Positions 38,398 to 46,885 of a DNA stretch of 64,000 bases are shown in pieces; the first letter of the stretch is position 1, and every line of letters starts with the position of its first letter. The translations under genes were made by a program, and so were the position numbers. A model generated the notes under the pieces. That model saw only the letters and a list, made by a program, of their open reading frames with translations, did not search any database and was not told the DNA's origin. The stretch is from Allorhodopirellula heiligendammensis (GTDB lineage: Bacteria; Planctomycetota; Planctomycetia; Pirellulales; Pirellulaceae), in assembly GCF_007860105.1 (NCBI RefSeq), contig NZ_SJPU01000002.1, positions 84,837 to 148,836 of the forward strand, written 5' to 3'.

Positions 38398-40545
38398 TTA
38401 CCTTGTCTCGCTCAACCCTCCCACAACTTCCCCGCACTCGAGCATCTCACTGCCCCAATAGGGATTGCGAAGTTCCACGTTCGACTGCATCCAGTCCCCA
38501 CCTCCTCCGGGCACCATGGGACAATACATGTGATAAATACTATCTCTGGATTGTGGCCCCATCGCTGATACGGTGGCTCGCAACAGCGCTTGACTGACGC
38601 TCCGAAAGGCCATGCGATCTGATTCCAAGGAGCCGCCCATGCGACGAACACCACGTCTGGCTGCGGCAAACTGCAACTGGGCATCATCGGGAACATTCCC
38701 CAGCAACTCCAATTCGTGCAGTGAATCCAGCAACGTGTTGAGCGTGACCGGTGGCGGTGTTGAGTCGGCCGCCAGGGAGCGTTGGATCTCAAAATAAGCC
38801 TCGTAGGCTCGATCGAACTGCTTACCGGCCTCGCCCGCTAGCGAAACGGGTTCGCGACTGGTGAGGCGGAGCGGACCAGGCGAATAGCTCGGCGCTCGGC
38901 TGGGGTCCAGCAAAGACGGATTGCCCGTGAGCTGCATCTGAGAGTCGATGAGGAAATTACCGTTCGTGGCAACGGTCTCACCCACCGCCAATCCTTCGAC
39001 CATGATCGCGTCGTGGTCATTCATCGCGCCCACGGTGACTCGGCGGATCTCAAACCTACCCGGTTCCGTTTCGACATAGACGACGCCGTATTGCCCGGTT
39101 AACAGCACCGCTTCACGAGGCACCGTAACCACCCGTTGCGCCTCCACTGGCTTGGATGCATAGCCCAGTTGTGACGTCGCGATAAGCTTCATTCCGCATA
39201 GCGGGCACTCGCCCGGTTCGTCACGGATGATCTGAGGGTGCATGGGGCTGATGAACTTGCCTGCCAACGCAGGGTCGTAGACGGTATCGGTCGGAATGGC
39301 GGGCACACGGATGCGCGCTGTCGCAAAATCTCCGGGCCGCAGCTTGCCATCGAGATTCAGCACTTCCACGCGTACTTGAACGGTGCGGGTATTGGGATCC
39401 ACTGTCGGATCGATGAACGCGACCCGGCCAGTAAACACTTCGCCGGGCATTGACTGGATCTCAGCTTCGACTTGCTGGCCAAATCGCACCGATGCGGCGT
39501 CGTCCGGGAATAAATCCAGCATCATCCAAACGGATGTGAGGTCAGCGATGCGGTATATTTTCTGCCCCGTTTTCAGATAGTCGCCCTCGACAGCTGCTTT
39601 CTCCAGCACCGTTCCGGTCTGGGGTGACTTGATACGGATGCGAGACTGGGCCTTTCTGGTTTCACGCAGATCATCGATTTGATCAGCGGTCATTCCAAGT
39701 TCACTCAGATTCTCACGGGCCATCGCCTGCATGTCCGGGCTATTCGCGCTGAAACGCCCCACGGATCTGCTTTCGAGGCTGGTGGTGTACTCGGTCTGTG
39801 CTGAGTAGAGTCTGGGGCTATAGATGAGTGCGAGGTCATCACCCTCAGTGACTTTGACCCCCACATAGTCCGCGTACAACTCTTCTAAGCGTCCGTCGAT
39901 GTAGGCGGAGATCGTCGACAACCGGCTCTCATCAAAATCGATTGAACCAATCGTGCGAATCGTCCGATTCACTTCCCCCAATCTGCTGGTTGCAGTTTGA
40001 ATTCCTACTACACGGCGTGCCGCGGATTCGATCGTAACCGAGATCCCGTCGCCACCGCCGCCGCTAGCCGCTTCGACCAATTCCATTCCGCACACCGGAC
40101 ATCGTCCTGGCTCGTGCGATGGTGGCGTGCACATCATGGGGCAGATGTAGCGTTTTTTTTCACCATTGATGGCAGAGCCCACGGCTTCGAGATTGTCGCT
40201 ACCTGAAAACCCAGTTGCCGTGACCCATTCAGACCGCTGAGCCACGCCGATCAGAAACAGAATCAAAGCGGCAACCGCGACGACCACGCCCGCATTCACC
40301 CCGACACCTAGCAGCCATCGGAAACCAGCTGCTAACGACTCCGCAGATGGATCAGGAACCAGGGGTTTCTCCGCTGGTTCGGCCCCGGCCGCCGGAGCTT
40401 CGGCCGTCAATTTACTCTCCGACTCTGTCGCCTCAGCTTCCTCATCAATTTGAGCGTTGATCGCTACGTTCAAGCTCGACTGAGATGATTGCGATCTACA
40501 AATGTGATCAGGCTCGATATCGCCGTGGGGTATTTCGTCTTTCAT
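38398..40545 (-). CDS. cusB: RND efflux periplasmic adaptor (CusB-like) with two HMBDs and a DUF3347-type C terminus
   Basis: 715 residues. A cytoplasmic Glu/Ala-rich start, one transmembrane helix (about 83-103), then a heavy-metal-binding domain (YICPMMCTPPSHEPG, CPVCGMELV), the membrane-fusion core with barrel-sandwich and hairpin (IKSPQTGTVLEKAAVEGDYL), a second HMBD whose first Cys is Ser (FISPMHPQIIRDEPGECPLC), and a C-terminal domain with YCPMVPGGGGDW and NPYWGSEMLECG, typical of DUF3347 in CusB-like proteins. Periplasmic adaptor linking CusA to TolC and probably handing metal to the pump. GAGG lies before the ATG. Confidence 0.9.
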   Translation of the reverse strand: MKDEIPHGDIEPDHICRSQSSQSSLNVAINAQIDEEAEATESESKLTAEAPAAGAEPAEKPLVPDPSAESLAAGFRWLLGVGVNAGVVVAVAALILFLIGVAQRSEWVTATGFSGSDNLEAVGSAINGEKKRYICPMMCTPPSHEPGRCPVCGMELVEAASGGGGDGISVTIESAARRVVGIQTATSRLGEVNRTIRTIGSIDFDESRLSTISAYIDGRLEELYADYVGVKVTEGDDLALIYSPRLYSAQTEYTTSLESRSVGRFSANSPDMQAMARENLSELGMTADQIDDLRETRKAQSRIRIKSPQTGTVLEKAAVEGDYLKTGQKIYRIADLTSVWMMLDLFPDDAASVRFGQQVEAEIQSMPGEVFTGRVAFIDPTVDPNTRTVQVRVEVLNLDGKLRPGDFATARIRVPAIPTDTVYDPALAGKFISPMHPQIIRDEPGECPLCGMKLIATSQLGYASKPVEAQRVVTVPREAVLLTGQYGVVYVETEPGRFEIRRVTVGAMNDHDAIMVEGLAVGETVATNGNFLIDSQMQLTGNPSLLDPSRAPSYSPGPLRLTSREPVSLAGEAGKQFDRAYEAYFEIQRSLAADSTPPPVTLNTLLDSLHELELLGNVPDDAQLQFAAARRGVRRMGGSLESDRMAFRSVSQALLRATVSAMGPQSRDSIYHMYCPMVPGGGGDWMQSNVELRNPYWGSEMLECGEVVGGLSETR

Positions 40546-40776
40546 GATAGAGACCTCGTTCTTCTCGAATTGGATGCAGGGACACTCGTTCCTACTCGCG
40601 CAAACCGCATCGGTGCCGCGGTGTTACGTATCTTGATGCCTGCCCACGGGGCTAAACTACGCCGATGTGCGTCGAAGCGTATACAGAAACATACTGCTGG
40701 CGTCGTCGACTTGGTCAGTCCACGCAGCTGCGAGAATCACTATGCAGCGAAAAGAAAACTGCCGAAGCAGCCCCCA

Positions 40777-41382
40777 TCACAGCCGCCACATGCAGAGCTG
40801 GATCTGAGAGAAGTGAGGTCGTACGCAATCCACACCACGATCGTTGCGAGGGCGCCGTGGAAGGTGCTGACCACCAAACAGGTCGGCCAAGTCGGAGTGC
40901 CGAATCGCAACCGCATCCCGAGGAGGAATGGTTGGGCGGGTCGGCGCAGGTTCACCCAGAGGAGAGCTCTCGACTCCGCAGTGACAGGTGGAGCTGATGT
41001 CAACATCGCCCGTCGAGTTGGGAATTGCGATCCCCAGGCGAGTATCTAGAGAGGGTTCGGCTGTACTGATCACGATGGTTTTCAGTTCCAGCGTTCCACC
41101 GGACAGTGAAATCCGTTCCGGTGTATCCGAGTCGGCTTCTTCCCTGCAGCAATCATTCTTGTCTGCTGAACGCTCGCCAACGTCGCAGCAGGAACACTTC
41201 AGCTCTGGCGTGGCGACTTGGCAGCATCCACAGCCATCACACGTGTCAGTGGATGCACATGTTGCACCGCAATCCTTCGCACCACATTCACTCGCCCGAG
41301 CCAACGCCATCCCCGGCTGAATCATCATTGCGACGATCAGTGAAAGATTAACGACGGTACGAATTAGACGCGAGCGAAACAC
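40777..41382 (-). CDS. Secreted Cys-rich protein
   Basis: 201 residues from a GTG at 41382 with GGAAGGGG upstream; a longer frame to 41433 would overlap the operator. Signal peptide VVNLSLIVAMMIQPGMALA, then about 12 Cys within 50 residues (ECGAKDCGATCASTDTCDGC, CC, CSCC, DCC). The second half is Ser/Pro/Arg-rich with few Cys. Metallothionein-like metal binding is inferred from composition and place. It is upstream of cusB (232 bp) on the same strand, under a CsoR-type operator at 41402-41416. No known family was recognised. Confidence 0.65.
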   Translation of the reverse strand: MFRSRLIRTVVNLSLIVAMMIQPGMALARASECGAKDCGATCASTDTCDGCGCCQVATPELKCSCCDVGERSADKNDCCREEADSDTPERISLSGGTLELKTIVISTAEPSLDTRLGIAIPNSTGDVDISSTCHCGVESSPLGEPAPTRPTIPPRDAVAIRHSDLADLFGGQHLPRRPRNDRGVDCVRPHFSQIQLCMWRL

Positions 41383-41401
41383 GTTCCCCTTCCGAAACTG
41401 A

Positions 41402-41416
41402 TACCTAGACCCGGTA
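41402..41416. promoter_or_regulatory. Putative CsoR operator in a divergent promoter
   Basis: TACC-N7-GGTA (ATACC...GGTAT with flanks) lies 19 bp before the GTG of the Cys-rich gene and 100 bp before the second TolC gene, so it could control both directions, including the cusB-cusA series downstream of the Cys-rich gene. Confidence 0.65.
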
Positions 41417-41515
41417 TACGAAGTATATCGCAAATCGGGCCGGAAAGTTCAAGGCAAGTCAGAAACTCGCTTTGAACGATCCACTCACAGAGTAACTGGA
41501 TGGAGCCAGTTTGTC

Positions 41516-43183
41516 ATGGCGCGAACTCAAAATCGGGACAATTCCAGCCGGCGAGCGCGTCATTTGTTAGCGCTATCGATCATCGCGTCCTGCACAGCTG
41601 GTTGTGCTACCAGGCGACCAAAATCCACATGGGGGACGCACGCGGTGTTGCCCCCAGCGGTCACCCACGCCGGGCCGGAAACGTCCGGAACGATCGCCCT
41701 TGAACACTCCAGTGAGGAGGCATCCGACCTGCGCTCGGTCGGTTACGAAGACGTCCAGATGGTGAACCGCAGCGACCGAGATGCTGCAGTTCTTGATGCG
41801 CCCGAAACACCCACTCAACTTGATCTGAACGAAGAGGCCACAGCGAAACCATTTAACAGACTCCTTGCGATCGATTTCGACAACGGCAATCAGAGAGATC
41901 GAGATGAGTCTGACGGCGAGCTGGTGCAACCAGGAGACAGGCCGGGATTAGGAACCGCAGACTCTCTCGCTCCCGCCCGCTCATACACCAGCCAACCAGT
42001 CGGCTATTTTGTGCAGCAGGCACTCGCCACGCACCCCAGCATTCAAGCGGCCCGGCAGCGCGTCTATGCGGAACAGGATCGAATCCCACAGGTAACCGCT
42101 CTCCCCGATCCGCAGTTCAACAACACCTTCTGGCCATTGGAAAACAACGCGACGCAAACCGCCGCCGGCCGAGTCGCCAACCAGATGTCGCTGCAACAGG
42201 GAGTGCCGTTTCCAGACAAACTTCGCACCCGAGGAGCAATTGTCAGCCGCGAAGCGCAAATGGCCCAGGCGGAACTCGAACGCATCGAACGACAGGTCAC
42301 CGAATCCGTTCGTCTTGCATATTATGAGGTGTGGTACGCCACCCGGGCGATGCAAGTGATCGAACAGACGCGAGAGCTCGTCGACGACCTCAATAGGGTC
42401 GCTGAAGCCCGCTATCGCGCCGGCGGAACTCAGCAAGACGTCCTCCGTGCTCAACTTGAAATCGATCGGTTGGATGACCAATTGATCCAGCTTCGCAGAC
42501 AAAAGGAGGTCTCCCAGGCCGACCTGGCCGCCCTCATGCAGCAGCCGATCGCATTGATGGCCGAAGCAACCGAAGAACTCGACATTGCTGACGCACCCAT
42601 TCAGTTAGCGGCGTTGATAGCGCAAGCTGAGCATTGCAACCCCAGTCTCCGGGGGCTCGCAGCTGAAATTCAGCGTGATCGCCAACAGCAAAAATTAGCT
42701 TGTTTGCAACAGTATCCTGATTTTATGGTGGGGTTGAACTGGGGCATCGTCAGCGACAACCACGATGTGCTTAGCCCAGTTGCCAACGGCAATGATCAAC
42801 TCAGCCTGACATTCGGCACCACACTGCCAATCTGGCGTGAAAAGATCGATGCTGGAATCCGTGAAGCGAGTCGCCGCACCAGCAGCACTCAACAACGTCT
42901 CGAAGCCGAGCGAAATGAGATTTATGGGCGTCTTCGCCGACTTCTCTCTCAAGCCGATGCGCTCGTCGAGCAGGATGAACTTTACCGAACGCGCCTCGTA
43001 CCGCGGACGGAAGACACGCTGAGGTTGGCGGTCGCGGACTATCGGGGAGAACGCACCGACTTCTACACGCTCATCGAAACCTACCGAGAGCTCCTCATGT
43101 TCGAAACACAACTGGCTCGCATTCACGCCACACTTGCGGGCACAATCGCGCAGATCGACCGCACTGTTGGCTGCCCTTACTGA
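41516..43183 (+). CDS. TolC-type outer-membrane efflux lipoprotein (CusC-like)
   Basis: 555 residues with a lipoprotein-like signal ending in IIASCTAGC (Cys about residue 25). A low-complexity acidic segment of about 120 residues follows, then two OEP repeats of long helices (YFVQQALATHPSIQAARQR opens the first; AALIAQAEHCNPSLRGLAAE the second). It is the probable outer duct for the CusB-CusA pump, with which it is divergent. It differs from the TolC-like protein at 29120 by the long acidic linker and the lipid anchor. Confidence 0.87.
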   Translation: MARTQNRDNSSRRARHLLALSIIASCTAGCATRRPKSTWGTHAVLPPAVTHAGPETSGTIALEHSSEEASDLRSVGYEDVQMVNRSDRDAAVLDAPETPTQLDLNEEATAKPFNRLLAIDFDNGNQRDRDESDGELVQPGDRPGLGTADSLAPARSYTSQPVGYFVQQALATHPSIQAARQRVYAEQDRIPQVTALPDPQFNNTFWPLENNATQTAAGRVANQMSLQQGVPFPDKLRTRGAIVSREAQMAQAELERIERQVTESVRLAYYEVWYATRAMQVIEQTRELVDDLNRVAEARYRAGGTQQDVLRAQLEIDRLDDQLIQLRRQKEVSQADLAALMQQPIALMAEATEELDIADAPIQLAALIAQAEHCNPSLRGLAAEIQRDRQQQKLACLQQYPDFMVGLNWGIVSDNHDVLSPVANGNDQLSLTFGTTLPIWREKIDAGIREASRRTSSTQQRLEAERNEIYGRLRRLLSQADALVEQDELYRTRLVPRTEDTLRLAVADYRGERTDFYTLIETYRELLMFETQLARIHATLAGTIAQIDRTVGCPY

Positions 43184-43252
43184 GACATGAAGACGGAGGG
43201 AGCGAAAGCTCGCGTTCTCCACGCCTCACTCCTCTTTTTGTTCTCCCGTCCC

Positions 43253-43882
43253 TCACCCCCATCCAAGCCGCTCCAGGTGTGCTTTTAACTCACGTCTGGC
43301 CCGATTCAATCGCGAGCCGACTGTGCCCTCCGGGATGTTCATGACCTCCGCAATCTCGGCGTAGGAGAGGTCCTGCACCTCTTTCAACGTCAGCACCACA
43401 CGCAACTCCGGTTCGAGCTTGGCGAGTCCAGCCTCCAAGATTTCAGCGTCCTCCAGCCGGAGTCCGAGATCACTGATCTTGGACTCAGGCTCAACGCTAA
43501 GTGTGTCAACGTCACGTCGCTTGCGACGTCGCAGTAATTGCAATGCCTCGTTCGTCGCGACTCGATAAATCCATGTATCGAGGCTTGACTCACCACGGAA
43601 GCAATCTAGCTTGCGAAAAATCTGCATGAATGCCAACTGCAATGCATCGTCCGCGTCCTGTCGCCCCACCATGCGAACCATCAAGGCGTAGACGCGGCCG
43701 CTACATTGATCGTACAGCCGCGCCATCGCATTGCGGTCACCCGCCAGACACTGCCGAACCATGTAGTCGGTAGCGACAGAATCATCCGAAACTCCACTCA
43801 ATTCGTCATCGCTCGATTCGCGTGGGTGGCTCAACAAGTGGCACTTTTGGGCTGACAAGAGTGTGCGTCCTCGAGGGCACAA
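43253..43882 (-). CDS. ECF-type RNA polymerase sigma factor
   Basis: Up to 209 residues (start uncertain: only TTG codons are in frame in the first 40 positions). Region 2: DYMVRQCLAGDRNAMARLYDQ, DADDALQLAFMQIFRKLDCF, SSLDTWIYRVATNEALQLLRR. Region 4: LEPELRVVLTLKEVQDLSYAEIAEVMNIPEGTVGSRLNRARRELK. It directs transcription of a stress regulon. It has no C-terminal Cys-rich extension like that of CorE-type copper sigma factors. A perfect CsoR-type dyad lies 29 bp upstream, so copper may induce it. The anti-sigma-like gene at 45668 is a candidate partner. Confidence 0.9.
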   Translation of the reverse strand: MCPRGRTLLSAQKCHLLSHPRESSDDELSGVSDDSVATDYMVRQCLAGDRNAMARLYDQCSGRVYALMVRMVGRQDADDALQLAFMQIFRKLDCFRGESSLDTWIYRVATNEALQLLRRRKRRDVDTLSVEPESKISDLGLRLEDAEILEAGLAKLEPELRVVLTLKEVQDLSYAEIAEVMNIPEGTVGSRLNRARRELKAHLERLGWG

Positions 43883-43910
43883 GGAGCAGTACGGTGGACC
43901 AGTCTAGGCA

Positions 43911-43925
43911 TACCCATTAAGGGTA
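43911..43925. promoter_or_regulatory. Putative CsoR operator upstream of the ECF sigma gene
   Basis: TACC-N7-GGTA with perfect 6-bp outer arms (ATACCC and GGGTAT, 43910-43926), 29 bp before the sigma-factor frame. The most symmetrical of the four sites. Confidence 0.65.
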
Positions 43926-43947
43926 TCAAGTCCTGGCGACTGAACCG

Positions 43948-44655
43948 TTACGCGACATGCCGGTGCTTCGCTTCTAGCGTCGCAGCTTGACAACCAAGCG
44001 TTTGACGAATGCGAGTGGACAGTCGAAAGACGTCGCCACCATACTCGATCAATTGAGTAACACCTAGAAAGTCGGCCATCGCGTAGTCATAGACCGCGAC
44101 TTCAGCACCATAAAGGATGACTTGCGTGTCTCCACTGAACGCGGCAAGCTTCGGCGATAGCTTCCATGCATCTACATCGGGAGAGTGAAGTGATGCGACG
44201 ACCAATCGAGGATGATGTGTCCCACAGGCTCTGAGCGTCTCAGCAGCGGAGGTGGCTCGCACCACGCGATGGTCTAACTCCCGCAAGTCACCGGTCAACC
44301 GAGCGAATACCTCATCACGGGGTTCAATCACAAATGCAATGGGACGTCCGTACGGTGAGCGACGTCGATATGCCTCGGGAAGCGACTCGTCGGTCTGCCT
44401 CGGTGGACGGCGCGATGCAGCCCTTTGCATTCCTTGAATGACGGTCGAAATGGATCGCGCAGTCCTGATTCCGTTGGATTGCTCGGTCACGACGAATGTG
44501 CCGTTGCAGTGAACACACGCGACGCTTTCGCGATCGAATTGCTGCGGTACCTGCGCCGGGTGCCCGCAAACGGGACAGTTCATCACGAATGGATCTGTCG
44601 AGGTGCGCTGGTATCTCGGTGTCGCGACGGGCGCAAATAGTTCTTGCATGATCAT
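43948..44655 (-). CDS. Zinc-ribbon plus degenerate receiver-domain protein
   Basis: 235 residues. N-terminal zinc ribbon (NCPVCGHPAQVP, ACVHCNGTF), a linker, then a CheY-like fold from about residue 105 (PIAFVIEPRDEVFARLTGD, RVVRATSAAETLRAC, LVVASLHSPDVDAW). At the position of the phosphoacceptor Asp the sequence reads SL, and the usual late Lys is also missing, so it is probably not phosphorylated in the normal way. It ends 66 bp before the sigma-factor frame on the same strand, but the operator lies between. A regulatory role is inferred. Confidence 0.7.
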   Translation of the reverse strand: MIMQELFAPVATPRYQRTSTDPFVMNCPVCGHPAQVPQQFDRESVACVHCNGTFVVTEQSNGIRTARSISTVIQGMQRAASRRPPRQTDESLPEAYRRRSPYGRPIAFVIEPRDEVFARLTGDLRELDHRVVRATSAAETLRACGTHHPRLVVASLHSPDVDAWKLSPKLAAFSGDTQVILYGAEVAVYDYAMADFLGVTQLIEYGGDVFRLSTRIRQTLGCQAATLEAKHRHVA

Positions 44656-44726
44656 TTAGAAATCACGTTCCGGTGGAGAATGTCGTTTGGTTTGATTGGG
44701 TGGGGCGAATATCCAAAGGACATCCC

Positions 44727-45131
44727 CTACAAACGAAAACGACACAAGAACACGCAAAGAGATGCACCAGCGAGCACATTGGGTGCCCCCTCCGCGGCCA
44801 AGCGAGATCGAGCACGACTGCTGATATGCCAGCGGCAAGCCGGTTCGCTCGCCAAGATTTGCGCGTATGACTTTTGCTGGGGCTCTACACCTTGGTCGGG
44901 AGAGCCCTGCTGGCACCCCCAGGGACAGGATTCACCGCGGGGCAAAGACTCCGCTGCACAGCAACGCTCAGGCGAGCAGCACGACTCGACCGCACCCCAT
45001 GTACCCGCAGTGGGCCCAGTACCGGCTACCGAAAAATCCAGTGGTGACGGGTGATGTGCACAAACGCAGTTCGCTGACCGCGGTGCCCCAGCGGAGAACA
45101 GAGCGACGGCGATCAGTGTGGCGAGTTTCAT
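44727..45131 (-). CDS. Small secreted Cys-rich protein
   Basis: 134 residues from the ATG at 45131 (MKLATLIAVALFSAGAPRSA signal; in-frame ATGs at 45146 and 45155 add a few residues). After the signal are Cys pairs and clusters (CVC, ESCCSPERCCAAES, SCPWGCQQG). A short Cys-containing tail, LCVFLCRFRL, ends it. It is unlike any family I recognise. The same general plan (short signal, Cys clusters) as the 40777 protein suggests a second exported metal-binding peptide. It is divergent from the anti-sigma-like gene. Confidence 0.5.
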   Translation of the reverse strand: MKLATLIAVALFSAGAPRSANCVCAHHPSPLDFSVAGTGPTAGTWGAVESCCSPERCCAAESLPRGESCPWGCQQGSPDQGVEPQQKSYAQILASEPACRWHISSRARSRLAAEGAPNVLAGASLCVFLCRFRL

Positions 45132-45667
45132 CAGGCTATCGAACATTGGGTTCATTGGATCGTCCGTGATCGTGAATCGCTCAACGCCCGATTCCCCGGG
45201 CTGGTCTGGCTAGCTTGGATGCATACTGAGCAGTGGTCCTTCGCGAAATCATGCACAATTCTGAGAAAAAGATGCTCGCGTCTCTCGGGCGTGTTGGAAA
45301 AGCCGCTGCACAGCCCCCCGCTCACGGAAGTTTTGACGGCAGCAGATCGCGGCTGGGACGAGTGCGAGCCATTACCTCGCGACTTCCGACTTGCCAACCA
45401 GGTGGGATGTGGGAGAATTTCTCGGTCAGTGAATCCATTGGTGCTGACACGGAGAGGCCCCACGCTCATATTTAGTTGAGATAGTAAGGTTTTCGTGAAG
45501 AGCACGGCGTCGTCAGGCATCAAATTGAACGTCGGCAGGACCGATGAGTACCGACGTGATGAGTTTAGGCGTAATGGCGATCGCTTCCTGGCCCTCTTTG
45601 ACGCGTTTCCACATTGAACGCAAACCCCGTCCCACGACCGATGTTTACTCAGAATTAGATAACTGCG
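45132..45667. other. Intergenic, about 535 bp, divergent promoter region
   Basis: The space between the Cys-rich gene and the anti-sigma-like gene. Frames at 45152-45523 (minus), 45219-45479 and 45233-45475 (plus) overlap one another and lack domain or signal features. No TACC-N7-GGTA site was found. An ECF-dependent promoter may lie here but could not be identified by eye. Confidence 0.5.
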
Positions 45668-46573
45668 ATGCGTTGCGAATCCGTTTCAGAACAGCTTTCC
45701 GCGCACTTCGACGGCGAGCTTTCGCAGACCCTGTCTCACGAGATCGACTTGCACGTTGGACAGTGCACGACGTGTCGCGAGGAGCTCGATAGTTACGCTC
45801 GAATCAGTAGATTGGTCGGTCAGGATTGGAATGGATCGCAGCCACCGCCGTGGGCGGCGTTCGCGGCGAAGTTGCAGACCGAGCATGCGATGACAGAGAA
45901 CGTGTCAGGCAATTCGCCTGCTGCTCGGAAACGGCAGTCGATGGTCAAGGATATTCTAATTATCGCCGCGTCGTTGGCGGCATCGATCGCAATCTTCACC
46001 TGGTCGTGGCGAGCCTCCCCAGCACCTGAACAGGTCGCCGATGCGGGCCATCGGCACTTGGCGGAACGGCCGCTACATGCGACCTCCATCAGTTTTCAAG
46101 ACACTGTTTCGCTGCAACAGGAAGACACGGAACTGGCGATGAGAGCATTAGCAAAAAAGTATGCGGGTCGCGAAGCCTCGGCTGATGAAGTGGTCAAACA
46201 GGTCGGCTTCCGAACCTTGGTGCAGTCGCCTCTGCCTAGCGGGGCCAAGCTGATTTCAACGCAATTGCTGACGCTGCCGCAATGCGCTTGCGTTGCAGGC
46301 GAGTGTATGTGTGGGCCTGGCGATTGCAACTGCGTCGCGTGCGTCTGCGAACGTCCTGACGGATCAACGTTTCTAGTCATCGAACAGTGCAGTGGACAGA
46401 GTGTGGATTTTGGCGAACTGCCTGTGCGGCTGGTCCAGCATGGCGATCATGAGCTGCATGTAACCGGCAATGAACAGGGGCTGGCTGTGGCATGGACCGC
46501 CAATCAAACGCGGAAAATTGCCATCGGCCTGCGCGATCTCAATGAGATGGATCGTTTGTTAGCAGCCAACTAA
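45668..46573 (+). CDS. Anti-sigma factor with Cys-rich extracytoplasmic domain
   Basis: 301 residues. N-terminal zinc-binding anti-sigma domain (zf-HC2): ESVSEQLSAHFDGEL and HVGQCTTC with His29, Cys33, Cys36. One transmembrane helix at about 93-114 (ILIIAASLAASIAIFTWSW). The outer domain of about 185 residues has eight Cys at 206-227 (CAC, CMC, CNC, CVC spaced by GE, GD and VA) plus another near 241. Such anti-sigma factors hold an ECF sigma at the membrane until a signal arrives. The Cys cluster suggests that the signal is a soft metal, by inference. The ECF gene at 43253-43882 on the other strand is the nearest candidate partner. Confidence 0.8.
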   Translation: MRCESVSEQLSAHFDGELSQTLSHEIDLHVGQCTTCREELDSYARISRLVGQDWNGSQPPPWAAFAAKLQTEHAMTENVSGNSPAARKRQSMVKDILIIAASLAASIAIFTWSWRASPAPEQVADAGHRHLAERPLHATSISFQDTVSLQQEDTELAMRALAKKYAGREASADEVVKQVGFRTLVQSPLPSGAKLISTQLLTLPQCACVAGECMCGPGDCNCVACVCERPDGSTFLVIEQCSGQSVDFGELPVRLVQHGDHELHVTGNEQGLAVAWTANQTRKIAIGLRDLNEMDRLLAAN

Positions 46574-46885
46574 AACGCGGCCACAAAAACATAGCCGCAT
46601 CTGCAAGCAGTCGTTGATCGCCCCACCGACCGACGCGAGCACTGCATTTGCACGATGAGCTCGCCCCAGGACAACGGATCGAGGGAGCGGTCCCCAACAA
46701 TCATTGGAAGGGCAGAAAGCCTATTACCGGAAAGCACTGACTTTCCGTGAAGAAACGGTGCTGCCGAAGCCTCTCAAGAGCAACGTTCAACGCTAAGTGC
46801 GACTCAGGGATGCGGGATCTCACGCGGGATACCGGATCGCCTGCATTGCACCTCTTAAGTTCCCCAATGGAAGGACAAATCACAG
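46574..46885. other. Intergenic, 312 bp
   Basis: Between the anti-sigma-like gene and the two-repeat secreted protein. No gene, tRNA-like fold or TACC-N7-GGTA site was seen. It should hold the promoter for the downstream gene. Confidence 0.5.

Noticed and set aside
40489-41049. 186-residue plus-strand frame
   Set aside because: It is antisense to the cusB start and the Cys-rich gene, with no recognisable domain.
45152-45523. 123-residue minus-strand frame in the intergenic region
   Set aside because: No signal peptide, domain or ribosome-binding site; overlaps two equally weak plus-strand frames.
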